A stretch of DNA of 64,000 nt from Aquila chrysaetos chrysaetos (taxonomy: Eukaryota; Chordata; Aves; Accipitriformes; Accipitridae), in the NCBI RefSeq assembly GCF_900496995.4, contig NC_044011.1, positions 46,735,541 through 46,799,540 on the forward strand. Direction: 5' to 3'. A program made the translations under genes and the position numbers. The notes beneath the pieces are model-generated. The model did not search any database, was not told the origin of the DNA, and worked only from the letters and a program-made list of their open reading frames with translations. Positions 50,401-64,000 of this stretch are shown here, piece after piece (positions within the stretch are counted from its first letter, which is position 1; the number at the start of each line of letters is the position of its first letter).

Positions 50401-53129
50401 AGCTGGTCATGCGCTTGGCTGAGATGAGAGATGGGATCGAGCCACATGCCCAGATGTTCCCAGGGTGGACATCCAGATCTGGAGGCTGGGAGGGGATTGT
50501 AGAGTCCCTGACAGCTAAAAAAAAAAAATCCCTTTAGGGGTTTTTAGAAAGAAAATACCCTTAGGGTTTTTTTCTCCATCATGCCATAACCCTGCTCTGT
50601 CTTAAAGCCTTGAGGGTCTCACTGAGCCGGTCCAGCTTTTGTCTCTTTGGTTGGCATCCCAAAAGCCCCCATGCCGACAGCCTCATTCTCTGCCGGTGCT
50701 TGGCCGGGATGTCCTTCCCGAGCACCTGCACGGAGCTCGTTTGGCTTTGCTGCCGCAAAACCGCGGCTAATTAGCTGTAATCCAAGCCTGGCTGGCTCCG
50801 GGTTGTGAGACTCTCCCCTCTGAAGAAGCTGGCGAACACTGGAAAGCAGAGAGGCCGCGTCATGTCCGCATCCCCTGATAGCGCCGGCGGGGCAAATTAC
50901 CGTCTGGCTTCAGCCGGCGGGGAGGCATGCGAGCCTCGCCGGGCCATAAATCGCGGCAGCACCTCTGTTTGCCAGCTGCCAGGTATTTCATCTGGCAGAC
51001 AGACAGCAGGACGCGGAGCCAAGGGCATGCTCGGCTCCCCGTCCTGGCTGGTGCTCTCCTCTTCAAACGCTGCGCAGAAGGGGGGTCTGCGAAGCTTGGC
51101 GCCGGCAATAATTCAGGTCCCCACTTTCTCCATCCTGTCCCTGGGGTGCTGCTGCAAGTAAAACATTTGGGAAAGCAGCTGGAATAGCCGTAACTGGTTC
51201 ATCTTGTGTCTCTTTTCCAGCTGTTCCTGTATAACCACGTTGGCCAGAATGGCATCGGCACATCAATAGGTAAGGAGCAACTCAGTGCAGCTGGCTCCTG
51301 TCACTGAAGGGGTGATGGGAGATGCTGTGGGCTCACCTGCCTTTATTTCTCCTCTCGAGCCAGTCTGGGATTTGGGGGAGGGTGATGCTGGATGAGGTCT
51401 CCTGGGGAAAACGGGAGATGAGCAGGCAGTGGATGTGCAGGACAGCGATGTCCACACAGGGGCCGGGGACAATGGACCTGACGTCCTGCTGCTCCCTGCA
51501 CTTAAAGATTTAATCTCTTCCCGGTTACCTCCGTGGCCGTCTTGTTCCTCATAGCGATGCTGATCGTCTGTGGCGCTCTAGTTAACGGGCCCTACGCCCT
51601 CATCACAACAGCGGTTTCGGCAGATTTGGTAAGAGGCACAGCTCAGACCCCACCACGCTGCCCTTGCTCATCCAAAGGCTGCTCCCTCTTTCCTGGAGGG
51701 ATGTCTGCTGGGATTTTTGCATTTTAGCTTTGTTTTCCAATGCCTCTGAAGCCCAGCAGAGATGGGTAGGGCTGTCACATTTCGTGCTGCGGTCCACACG
51801 CTCCCTTAAACACAGCCTTTTTTTTTTGTGTTGCTTTTTCATCTTGGCCACGTGACTGCTTCAGCCCTGCTGCGTCTCCCTCTAAGCGCAATCAGAATGG
51901 AAAAATTTGCTGGGATATCACCTGGGATTGCTGGCTGTTGTTGGCAATCCTGGTTCTGCTGTGGTTTGGCTGCAGGCAGCATCCGAGTTTGGTCTTCCCA
52001 TCCACAGCTGGGTCCGATACATGGAAATTGCTGCCCGGGGTGTGAACGGCCTCACGCTAGAACTTGCTGGCTGTGGACCCCAAAGCCGCTTTTCCTCCTT
52101 ACATTTTACTCCTCCGTCCCTACAGGGAACACACGAGTCTCTCAAAGGAAATGCCAAAGCCCTTTCTACTGTCACGGCCATCATTGATGGCACAGGATCC
52201 ATAGGTATGTACAGCTGGGGGATGCCAGGCGCCGATTTCCCCCCAGCACCGCAGCGCTGGAGGGGTCCTGGTCCCCTCTCACCCATGAACAGGGCATCTC
52301 CTAATGCGGCTTGTGTGCCCTCGCAGGTGCTGCCCTAGGGCCGCTGCTCGCAGGGCTCATCTCCCCCACGGGCTGGAATAACGTCTTCTACATGTTGATA
52401 GCAGCCGACGTCTTGGCTTGCCTGGTAGGTCCCTCCTCGGTGGGACTTGTTTTGCTACCCTGGATATTCAAGGGCTCCCTTTTAGTTGCCTGCTCGCCAG
52501 CGGAGGGCAGGGACGGTCCTCAGGAGACAGCCAGGCACAGGACAAATTGCAAAGCCCTCCAAACCTTTGCCTCCATTCACTTGGCTTTTCCCAACGACCT
52601 CCTCCACATACGGTTTTAGTTCATACAATCTTCCCCAGGAAAAGCCTTAAAATTTATCTCTCAGAGATGGAAATGCTCATGCCAAGGCTGGTGGCTGCAG
52701 AGCCGTCAGCCCCGTGGCGACCATCCACCTTTCCTCTTGCAGCTCCTCGCTCGTGTGGTGGTCAAAGAGGTCCGTGGGTGGTGTGGCTACATGGCGAGGA
52801 AGAGAGGGTATGTACGTACCGCCCCGGGGCGGCCTCTGGTCCTGCGATGCCAAAACACGGCGTCGGTGCCGCTCCGGAAAGACATTTGTTATCCCTTGCT
52901 GTCGCTGCTACATCTCCATGTGGGCATCACGTCAGGCTTCACGAGGCCATCTGCCTGACGTCTCGCTCCTGTGGGCACAAAGAGACGTTTCCACCTCAAG
53001 CCAGGGCAGCACCCCGGGGGATTTTAGCCATCCGTGCCTCGCAAAACTCTCTCGGTCCTAAACACACCATCCTTGTGTCTTTGTAGCTCTAGCGTGCAGC
53101 TAACAGAGTCAGTGCTGGATGGGAAGTAG
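44491..53129 (+). CDS. SLC37A2: SLC37A2, glucose-6-phosphate/phosphate exchanger (SPX2)
   Basis: Major-facilitator transporter of the endoplasmic reticulum; human SLC37A2 exchanges glucose-6-phosphate for phosphate. Exons: 44491-44549, 46605-46686, 46785-46872, 47245-47323, 47533-47668, 48112-48188, 48284-48450, 48877-48914, 49153-49335, 49504-49594, 49673-49735, 50216-50301, 51221-51269, 51555-51628, 52126-52204, 52327-52424, 52743-52807, 53087-53129. All phases agree: 1557 nt, 518 residues. Exon 1 opens MRAALAPGV as in mammals. Family signatures include SYHLSRKPISIVK, the glycosylation-rich first lumenal loop (NCS, NDS, NSS), NAFLVAYAIGMF, GLVQTTGWPSVVACVGNWFGKGK (part), SHTSVGNILGS, GPYALITTAVSADL and GTGSIGAALGPLLAG. 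The acidic Ser-rich central loop (exons 8-9) is the least conserved part, as usual. This end uses exon 53087; an alternative last exon lies at 54183. Confidence 0.96.
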
Positions 53130-54182
53130 CTCGGTGTGAGTATCTCCGCTTGGAGCCCCAAGGATTAAATGCAATGCAAGCCTGATTCGCCCTGATTTCG
53201 AGTTTCGCTTGGCAGGCTTAGCCTAGAAACAGCTGCTCTGCTGATAATTTAAGGGCCAAGATCGAGATTTGGGAATCAAAGGATTAAATCACGATGGCCA
53301 GGGAAGATAGTGCAGACGGGCGGGCAGCGCATCCTTGTCTCCAGCTTACTTACGAGATGTTAGCCCAGATGCCCGATTGATTGGCATTGATTAATGCACT
53401 TGAAACAGCCGAATTTATAGGCTGACTTGCCCACCTGTGCTAATGAGCTTGATTACACAGAGTCCAGGCTTGCTAATCAAATCCATGGCCAAATCACTGC
53501 AGTGAGGGTATAAGTAATCTCCAAATCAGCACTGGTCCGTCTCCCGACTGCCACCAAAGCCCCCGCACAAGCGCTGAGGGGGAAAGGGCTGCAGCCAGTA
53601 CAGTGGTGGGGGTGCCAGACCCCAGACCCCCCCTGAAAATATTTGGTCCTTTATGTCTTGTGTTTGCAGGTGAAAGACCAATAGTCTGGGCCTCACGCTG
53701 TGGTAAGTGCGGCCCGAATCTCCTTCTCCAGCCACCGGTGGAGGGCTGTCAGACTTCGCTCTCTTGTGCTGGGGCTGGTTGGGGCCAGGACTGTCCTGGC
53801 TGGGTTGACACCATCCCCGTTTGCACCAAAATCCGGCTGGTTTGTGCTGGCAGAAGCAGCTGGCTCAGTTTGTGGAAATTGTGCAACACCTTAGAGGGCT
53901 TTGGGGAGCGCATTGTCTCCAGAGCAGCTTGCAGAGCGGAGGCGCAAACGCTGGGGGTTTTTTTGGGGTGGATGTTTCAGCTTTGGCCAGAGACGAAATG
54001 GTGGCTGGATCACCTCCTAGTGCCTGCTTCTCCTCTGGGCTTGCAGTGCAGATGGGGCTGGGGTTTCCAGCAGAGCCGTTTTCCCTTTCCATCTCTCTGG
54101 CAGCACTGCAGCACCCATCATTGATCCCGACACCTGCCGAATGGCACCCACCACGCTCAGCCGCTCGCTTCTCTCCCCACAG

Positions 54183-54198
54183 GTTTAAGGAGTTTTGA
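54183..54198 (+). CDS. SLC37A2: SLC37A2 alternative last coding exon (C-terminus GFKEF)
   Basis: Acceptor ctccccacag followed by g ttt aag gag ttt tga. Joined to exon 52743-52807 (phase 2) it gives a C-terminus of RKR-GFKEF and a 509-residue protein. This resembles the mammalian ending that I remember as GSGYKEI, while exon 53087 gives GSSVQLTESVLDGK. Both acceptors fit the same donor at 52808, so two protein forms are expected. Confidence 0.7.
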
Positions 54199-54429
54199 CG
54201 TGTCCCCCATGAGCCGCCCCGAGCTGAGAGGCCCGGAGGGAGGAGAGAGGCTGGGGCACGCCGGGAGCGCGTTCATCTCGGCAGAGCCGAGGCACGGCCT
54301 CAGGCACGGCCCCACGGGCTCGTACCGCCACCGTGGGTTTGCTTTGGAGGGAGGCAGCAGCGAGGAGCAGTCCGAGGGCCCTGGCCGACTGGTTTTCTGG
54401 GCCGATTCTTCGCCGTCGGCCACTTTATT

Positions 54430-54435
54430 AATAAA
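54430..54435 (+). terminator. Poly(A) signal AATAAA, SLC37A2
   Basis: Canonical signal 232 bases after the alternative stop at 54198, inside cttTATTAATAAAAAC. Transcripts ending after exon 53087 may instead use an ATTAAA near 53165. Confidence 0.65.
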
Positions 54436-54439
54436 AACA

Positions 54440-57400
54440 TGCGAAACCAGTGTTGCCACTCTATGCGCTTTCATGGTGAGGCTCGGCCAGCTCTGCGTGA
54501 ACTTGAGGGTGGTGATCGCACCCTTCTTGCTTTTCTCCACGTGCAGCCTCTCATTTGCAAGCCTGCCCCATCCCAGTGCTTGGTATTTCAGGATATCAGA
54601 CCAGAAGGACTGCACCAAATCACTTAAGGCACTGCCTCACCGACCAAATGCCGCTTATTCTATGTAAAGAACATCCCCAGGCTTTTCACTGAGCCCAAAT
54701 TAAGCTGGTTTCGCTCCTCATCTCATCCCACTGCAGAAAAAAACCCACGACCCAAACCAGCATTTTTCCTGATTATTACAATTCCTAATTCACACCATTT
54801 AGCCCCAAAGAAGGACCCGTAGCCATGCATCAGCCCCCGCACCACAGCAAACAGCTGCTCCCACGCTGTGGACACTATTAGTCCAGCGTGGGCAGCTGAT
54901 GGTCTTCGTTAGATGCCTCCTAATTAGGAGGAGCCGTGCGACAGGCGCCTGGGAGCCCCCGGGAGGTTAAACCGGCGCCGCTGGCCTGCAGGCCACGCGG
55001 GCTCCCCTGGGCAGAGGTGGGTCTGGGAGGCCCCAGCAGCGTCACTTGATTAAGGTGGGGGCCAGCTGTGTGGCCAGCTGTACACTACACTCGGGGGGGG
55101 GCCCCCGACTTTGATGTGTGAGGAGCCAGGGCACACGGGGCGTTTGTGAGCCGTGGGGTGTGTTTCCCAGCCTGCTCGCCATCGAGGGATAGCGGCCGGG
55201 CAGGCTCTGGCTCTCCGCCCAGGGGAAAGCAGCGCTGGGTGCCAGGGGCTGCGTTTATGCCTGGTATAAATCTGAACTCTAATTGACTTCACCTCCTTGG
55301 ATCTTAACCTGAGGAGAAAACATCTGGGCCTGATGTGATTTTATTAAGTGCTGATTTCATCAGCGAAGGGGAAAAAAAGAAAAAAAAAAAGAAAACCTGC
55401 CGGCCAGTTGGATCAGCTCCCTGTAAACCCCTGCAAGGTGATGGAGTGGCGCAGGGCGAACAGGCAACTCAGAGTGGCGGCTGCACGTTCAAGGTGGCTG
55501 GATGGCAATGGCCTTCAGTCCCCTCCACACTGACCAAAGATGCTCCACGGGGCTTGAAAACTCGCTGGTTGCCTGCAGATCCCTGGGGGAGAATGCAGGA
55601 GAAATGTTGGGGCAGGCAGAGAAAAGCAAAATCCCCAACTGCTGCTTTTTCCCAGGGAGATAACCCCCGCCGGGGCCAACCCTGATGGAGCCACAGGGAG
55701 AGGTGTCACAAGAGGGTCTGTCCTCAGCAGAGACGAAGGGCTGACACCACAGCATCCCCAGGCTGCATGGCTCTGGGCAAATGTGGCCTCTGGCAGCACA
55801 AGGGTCAATGATGCCAGCGGAGATGCCGTGCACTGGGCTGAGAACGGTTATTTCGGTGCTTGTGTGACTAAGCTTTTGCTTTGCTTAATTGCCATCCACC
55901 TTGTGGAGGAGGACGGGGGGGTTTGAAACACGTTTTCAAGCAAAAAATCCCACAAGCCCTGACACATGCAGGGGCTTATTGCAAAAGCAAGTTGGTTGGG
56001 TTTTTCTTCCCCCTTCCTTCCTCCCCCCTCCCCCGCCTGTTCTTTCAGCTGCTCATAGTTTTTCCGGGACAAATTTAGGCCTGGGCCATGTCCCACTCAT
56101 GTTTGGAAAGTCTGAACAGCCTTGGCTGCGCTGCCGGGAGCGAGGAGAAAGGGCAGACGGCCCACAGCAGTTTTAAACTTAAAAAAAATAAGGAGCCAAA
56201 TGCCAAAGAAAACCCCAGATCTCATTGAGATTTTAGAGATTGAGGGGTGGGCGGGAAGGCAGGGAGGATCCCCTCGGTTTGCCCCAGCCAAAGGACTGTT
56301 TAAATTGAGCAGAGCTCCTCCGGGAGAAGTCTGCAACTCACCTCGTCTTATTCCTCCTCCACCAGAGAAGGGGCCACTGCTTTTCCCCCTGCCACGAGCC
56401 CCTCCGTCGCAGCGTCGCAACGAGGGGGCTGTGCAAGCTAGGAGAGCACGAACATGCGTCCGCTGCTGTCCTGCGGATGGGAAAACATCACGCCTGAAAT
56501 GAGCTCATTAGGAGCCTGTTTGGTAAACGCAGAGCTTGGGTGTTTTTCTATAGGTGACACCACGGCCCCCACCGCAGCAATACCGTTTCAGCTGAGCTTT
56601 GCCGGGAGGCGGCCTGGGAAAGGGTTGCACATATTTCGGAGGAATGCTGTTGGTCCGCCGGGCTGCTGTGAAGGTGAAGAGGTGGCTGGGGCACGGTCCG
56701 CAATTACCTATGCAAGGAGCAGCCGGCAAACGCTGAAGGGCTTTTTAATTAGCAGCCAAAGGCAAAGCGGGATTCAACAGCAGGGAAGCTGAAGTCAGCA
56801 AAGTCAAGGTGGAAATAAGAGGCCAGCTTTTACCAGTGAGGGTAATTAAGTGCCAGCAGAGCGCAGCACGAGGCGTGAGGAATTGCCGTCATTCAAGGAT
56901 CTTAAATCAAGGAGAGGAGTTTCTCCTGCAGACGCTTGCTCTCCCTCCATCCCCGCTCTGGCACCACTCACTGCCTGGCATCAGGCAGGAGGGAGCAGTT
57001 CAGCAACCCTCAGGCTGCGTGAGCCTGACGAGCTGGGTGCCAGCATCCCGGTGCGGGAGCATCCCTACCTGTTTCTAACAAGCCAGGCAGGGAATTTAGG
57101 GGAGAAAAGGGCTGTTTTCCCACCTGACCTGAAAGCAGTTTGGCCGCCCTCCTCCTGGCGCTTGCGGTATCTTGTGCAAACATCCCTTTTGGCACGGCAG
57201 GTTTCTCTCGCTGGGATTTAGCACCATTTTTTGCCTGCACGGGGCTGGCTCCTTGGGACACGTAGCACCCAGCGCTCCCACCCTGAAAGAGGAAAGCTGG
57301 GATCATTTGCTCGCAGTTTTGGGAGAAGGCTGGGCCAGAGCAGGGCTCCTTGGCTATAACATCTTCTGAGCTCCCAACACCTTCGCCAGTGACTGAGAGG

Positions 57401-59805
57401 TTGGGATTTAAGCCAAACCCGCCCTCCTGCTACACTTTAATTGGAAAAAAAAAAAAAAAAAAAAAATCAGGGTGCCAGACAGAGGCAGATGTGCTAGCAA
57501 GAGGTTATCCTCCAGGAGCCGAAGGTTTGGGTGGGGGACAGCAGCAAAAAATCACAATTTGGGGCTCGTTGGAAAGCAGCTCTGGCTCATACCAATTCCT
57601 TGACGTGGTCTTTCCTTTCCCAAAAATAAACAGGAACCGTCTGGAAAGCCCCTGCGCGGGGAGGAGCAGAATTGCCCAGAATAAATAAATACATGGAGAG
57701 AGCCCGGGTTGAGTTCATCCAGCCGGTCATTCCCCGCTGCCAAGGGTGGTAAAGGATGAGGATGGAGCTCGAAATGTCTTGGGGGGGAGGGGGGCGAGAG
57801 CCCAATTAATAGGACTTTCGGGAAAGCACTGAAATGGCCTCCTCGTGCAGGAGCCACCATCCCCCTCCTGCAGTGCAGCTTTCTGCTCTCCCTGAAATAC
57901 CCCTCGCACGATGAGCCTTTTGACTGATTTTAGTTACAAATAGATTAAGGGGATAGAAAAAGCAAGTATCTTTGGTTTACTTACAGCATGAAACTGGAGG
58001 AAGCTTCACATTTCTGCTTTCAGAGTTGTGTTTTTTTGGTGCCCCAGCTGCTTTTGCCATGGTTTCCCTGTTCATTGGACTCAAAGCCTGGCAAAATGCC
58101 GCCATCTCTGGCTGGCACGGTTTGCTGCCGTGGCCTCACCGAGGCTCTGTGAACCAGCCCACTGCTCTCGTACAAGCACAGGGAATAAAGACATGGCAGG
58201 CATGGAGCCGGAGCGAGCTGCGAGACTAGCTTCGTGTTCATAAATGTTATTAAGATCATGAATTAAATATGAATTTTGTTTCAGGCATAACTTCAAAATC
58301 ACCAAGAGACCTGACGCTCTTGTGTTGCATAAATGCTCGGCGTGTTCCTTAACACGATAGTTCGACTCCCTTGGACATAGGCTTCAGGATAGGAAGGGAC
58401 TGAGCGTTTACGTGGCTCGAAAAGCAGATACACCTCTCCTCTGCCTTTTTTTGAAATGTACTTACATATTTTTAGCTGACCGAGTTAGGGCTCCTGGGTG
58501 CTGGGGCATTTTCTGCAGGGGAATCGTGATCTCTGAGCCTGCTACCTCTGCCTTATTAATCTTTCATGTCCTGATAGCGACGTTTTTGTGACTGACAGCT
58601 GTCAGGACAGGGCTGGAAGAAGCCAGCCGGTTCTTTCATTTACTGTTCACCATCTTCAGTTCAAAATGAAAAAAAGCCAAAACCCCCCAAATCTCTAAAA
58701 TGGGGAAAAAATTAAAAATCTGTATGAGAACTATGAGTTTCTTGCCCTCGGGTTTTTGGCTATATTGCCCCTGAACACAGCTCAGGGCTGCGGCACAGTC
58801 TCACACTCAGCTTCAACCTCACAGCAATACCCGCTGCCTGCTCAACCGTGAAAAGCTGAGCAGCTCCATCCCTCCGCGGCTGAAAAACGCAAGCTGTAAT
58901 GTAACTCACCTCACCCTGCGACCGCAGGGCACCTGTGGGAGCCTCTCCTCGGTGCAGTATGGATGGTAAAGGCTCCTTCCCCTTTGCAGAACGGTCACAC
59001 GATGCTCCGGGCCACTGAAATGCTTTTCTCCTGCAAGCAATTTAAAAGCCTGGTGAGATTTCATGCAAGAAAATAAACCATTGCTATTGAGGGATGGCTA
59101 AGACAGCACAAAGCAGTAATTATTGCTAGTTAAGTACAGACACCCAGCCTGTGAGAGCTGCTGCTATCAACAGATTGATTTGCAGCACAGGCAGGAGGCT
59201 GAGGTATCTGCCAGCTGACAGCTTGGCCCAGCCTCCCCACTCCACTTCAGCGGGCTGCTCCCCCTGGTTTCCGTGAAAAAATAGGGAGATAAATGGGATT
59301 TGACCCCATCGCTGCTGCTGAAATACTTAAAAAAAAAAAAAAAAAGTATTTCCCCCCCCACTAAGAGGAAAGGTATTGGAGTCTAGTACCGGCTTCCGCC
59401 ACTGATCTGCACTAGCGTGAGCGATGGTTTTACATTTCAGGGTAGCAGAAACTGTAAGCCTTCGGCTCCCCACCCAGGATGACAACTTGGGGTCCCAACA
59501 CATGTGGGAAACACTCAGGTATCAGCATGATCCTCAAAAAACAAGAGGGTTTTTTCATGGGCTGGCAGGATTGTTTAGGGCAGGGAGGCGGGACTTATTT
59601 TGCATGTTGTTCCCTCCCCACTCCAAAGCCTCAGGTTTCCAGTCAAAGGGACTGTCCCCAATAATCCACAACCACACGCTGAATTTCAAAAAAAACCCAC
59701 ATCTGCCACAGGAAAAGGTGGTTTTCAGAGATACTGTGGCCAAAGGGTGGCAAAAGGTGACGTTCTTGGGGAATAAATAAAGACCGAGTCAGGGTTTTCT
59801 CAAGA
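54440..59805. other. SLC37A2-TMEM218 intergenic region
   Basis: About 5.4 kb between convergent genes. None of its ORFs resembles a known family, and no RNA gene, transposon or long tandem array was recognised. Features seen: oligo-A runs at 57445-57466 and 59329-59345, a G/C tract at 55090-55106, and AATAAA signals on the + strand near 59771 without an associated gene. Confidence 0.5.
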
Positions 59806-59809
59806 GAGT

Positions 59810-59815
59810 TTTATT
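59810..59815 (-). terminator. Poly(A) signal AATAAA, TMEM218
   Basis: TTTATT on + is AATAAA on minus, about 380 bases after the TMEM218 stop. It is the first canonical signal I found downstream on that strand. Confidence 0.7.
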
Positions 59816-60197
59816 AAACTAAGGTGAAAAATGAATGGTAACAAACCATCTCGGTTCAGTTCAATTCATTGAATCAAGTGTAGTACAAAGTACATGGATT
59901 TCAACTCTCCTGCAAAAGAGAAGAGAAGAGAAGAGAGGTTAAAACACCTTTGCAGCCTGCAGAGGCTTGAACCCCCCTGGAGAGGAAGGCACTCGTGCCC
60001 AGTCCAAACTTTGCTTTTAACGATGAAAGATGCAGCGCTGGGTGCAAGCAACACACTTCACTTGCTTCGCCGGCTCTTTCTGAGCTTGGAAAAACCCGAC
60101 ACGTTCACCTCCAAAACAGCCTCCTGGTCTCCCTTCCTGGTTTATTGCCATGAAAATGGGATTTCCTCTTCGCGGGGATTGCTGTGTCTGGCTGCTG

Positions 60198-62438
<2,241 letters not shown>

Positions 62439-62590
62439 GCCGCTCCGCCGCTACCGCTTCCCCCCTTAGCAACCGCGCCGCGCCGCAGCGGCCGAGCCAG
62501 TCAGCGCCGGCCGCTGCTCGACCGACGCTTCCCATTGGCTAAGGGGCGGGACGCGGGGGCGGGGCCGAGGCCGCGGCTTTTCCCGCGCCG
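62439..62590 (-). promoter_or_regulatory. CpG-rich TMEM218 promoter
   Basis: GC-rich block just upstream of the TMEM218 start. ATTGG at 62534-62538 is a CCAAT box on the minus strand, flanked by ggggcggg (SP1-type) sites at about 62543-62565. No TATA box is seen. A gene on the + strand could share it, but none is visible to the right. Confidence 0.6.
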
Positions 62591-62630
62591 CCAGCGGCGG
62601 GTGCGCGCCACTGGGCTCCCTGCACGGCGG

Positions 62631-62690
62631 TCCCGGCTCTCCCGGTCCCGGTCCCGGTCCCGGTCCCGGCTCTCCCGGTGTCAATCCCAG
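62631..62690. repeat. CCCGGT hexanucleotide repeat
   Basis: Five to six near-perfect cccggt units flanked by ctctcccggt variants, just outside the TMEM218 promoter. Confidence 0.85.
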
Positions 62691-62699
62691 CTCTTCCGG

Positions 62700-64000
62700 C
62701 GATAGGGAGCTCACAGAACCCTCCTCCAGCCGCTGCCTCTCCCGCGGTGGGGGCCCCCATACCGGTCCTGGGAGGTGCTCCCGGTGGAACGGGAATTCCC
62801 CCCCCCCCCCCCCCCCCCGTTGCAGGCGGATCGGTGCTTAATTACCCCAGCGTCGCTCGTTGCATAGGCTGTGCCACCGGCCCTGGTCAGCCAGCCAGCT
62901 CCTCCCCACCCTGCCGCAGGGAGCATCTCTCTTTGAGCAAGGTCTCAAGGCCCAAACCCTGAAATCGAACTGCCCACACCCTCAAAATATTTAGGGCCAA
63001 AATCGGGCAGATTTGGTTCATACAGATGCGGCTGGGTACGGCAGGGTTTTGCACTGCTGTGGGATGGCCGCACCAGGGGTCGAGGGCCTCCAAGCCAAGC
63101 CAAGGAGGTTTGTCAATGCACCGAGCACCTTTTAATACCAAGAGAAAAGGGATTTCCAATTTAAACCCATTTTTCTGCCTGTTTTTAAATCCTGTCTCCT
63201 TCCATCGCGTCTCGCCCATAGGACTCTGGCCGGTGTGGTTTGATGGGTGGCTTTATGCTGGTACTCACGGCTCGTCTACCAGTTAACCTGAGAAAAGTAA
63301 ATACATTGATATATTCAGTTTTTCCTCTCAACTGCTTGAAGTCTGATGATACTTTGACTGCATAAAATGTCACGTAACTGCTGTTTTCCTTCTGTCATTT
63401 CTTTCAATGGGAGGAATAAACCAGAGATTAATTATGCTGCATGACACCAACCTGCCTTTTCCTGCGATGAAATCAAAGTCGCCAGCGTGACATCAACCAG
63501 TTCGGCAAGCAGAGCGCAAACTGTCTCCGACACCTGCCTTTACTTGGCATCGAGTAGGAACCGGCTGCCAACATATTAAAAGCGTATGTTTGATAGCAAA
63601 CTCCTTCCCACACCGTCTCGTGCCGTTAATCCCACCAGAGAGGATTTTTTTCTCTGCAAGCCCCACGTTGGCCATGTCCGTCTTCTCCATCATTTTTCCA
63701 ACCCTTCTTTTCTGTTATTCCCTGTGCTTCCTGCTCCTGTTGGCAATCAGAAACTATAAGTTTGCTCCTGTTGTTTGAGAATCTCCCTTTGCTTTTCTCT
63801 GTTTTCCCATTTATTTGCATTTTTGGAGCCCGGTAGTTTGTAAAACCCCAAATTTCTTCATAGCCCTGTTTTTGTAGAGACCTTTCTCTTTCTGCCATTC
63901 CTCTTCCATCCCTTGGCTTTCCATCTAAAAGTGATCATTTTTGTCCATCAGCCACCAAGGCTTTTCCTTAACTGAATTTTCCCATCTACCTTTTATCCGC
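62700..64000. other. Right flank, no gene recognised
   Basis: Contains a C21 run at 62798-62818. The rest is AT-richer unique sequence with short ORFs that resemble nothing I know. In other vertebrates PKNOX2 follows TMEM218, but no homeobox-type exon is visible in this part. Confidence 0.5.

Noticed and set aside
54200-54667. 155-residue + ORF after SLC37A2
   Set aside because: Begins just after the alternative stop, contains the AATAAA and resembles no protein; it is 3' UTR.

Overview
This is vertebrate nuclear DNA, most likely from a bird. Six protein-coding genes are split into short exons with GT-AG introns. Their order and strands are ROBO3(+), ROBO4(-), HEPACAM(-), CCDC15(+), SLC37A2(+), TMEM218(-), the same as on human chromosome 11q24 and, as I recall, chicken microchromosome 24. 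Compact introns, long G/C homopolymers and heavy minisatellite content fit an avian microchromosome. The species cannot be told from the sequence.

Layout. 1-11075: ROBO3 from the Ig1 exon to its 3' end; the signal-peptide exon lies left of the window. 11050-17980: ROBO4, tail to tail with ROBO3. 18509-25365: HEPACAM with a repeat-filled 3' UTR. 25366-26480: gap between the divergent HEPACAM and CCDC15 genes, followed by a GC-rich CCDC15 promoter. 27424-42897: CCDC15, with larger, more AT-rich introns. 44491-54435: SLC37A2, with two alternative last exons. 54440-59800: intergenic, no gene seen. 59810-62438: TMEM218, with its promoter to the right. 62600-64000: no gene seen.

I rebuilt exon chains by joining splice sites in matching phase and comparing the peptides with the vertebrate families as I remember them. 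HEPACAM (411 aa), CCDC15 (483 aa), SLC37A2 (518 or 509 aa) and TMEM218 (115 aa) close perfectly. ROBO3 closes except for three single extra bases, each in a G or C run of 8-9; these are most likely sequencing or assembly errors. ROBO4 closes except for one base in a small, weakly defined second exon that also holds an 8-base run.

The genes are ordinary and do not form an operon-like system. ROBO3 and ROBO4 are guidance receptors, HEPACAM is a glial adhesion protein, CCDC15 is centriolar, SLC37A2 is a sugar-phosphate exchanger and TMEM218 is a ciliary membrane protein. The unusual content is noncoding. The left 27 kb carries a series of distinct minisatellites, mostly one per intron or UTR, several with periods divisible by three that create long spurious ORFs on both strands. 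I did not find a convincing new biological system. The best leads are the repeat-filled ROBO4 intron and its acceptor, the altered domain content of ROBO3 and ROBO4, the ROBO3/ROBO4 3' overlap, and a 20-bp hairpin in CCDC15 intron 1.
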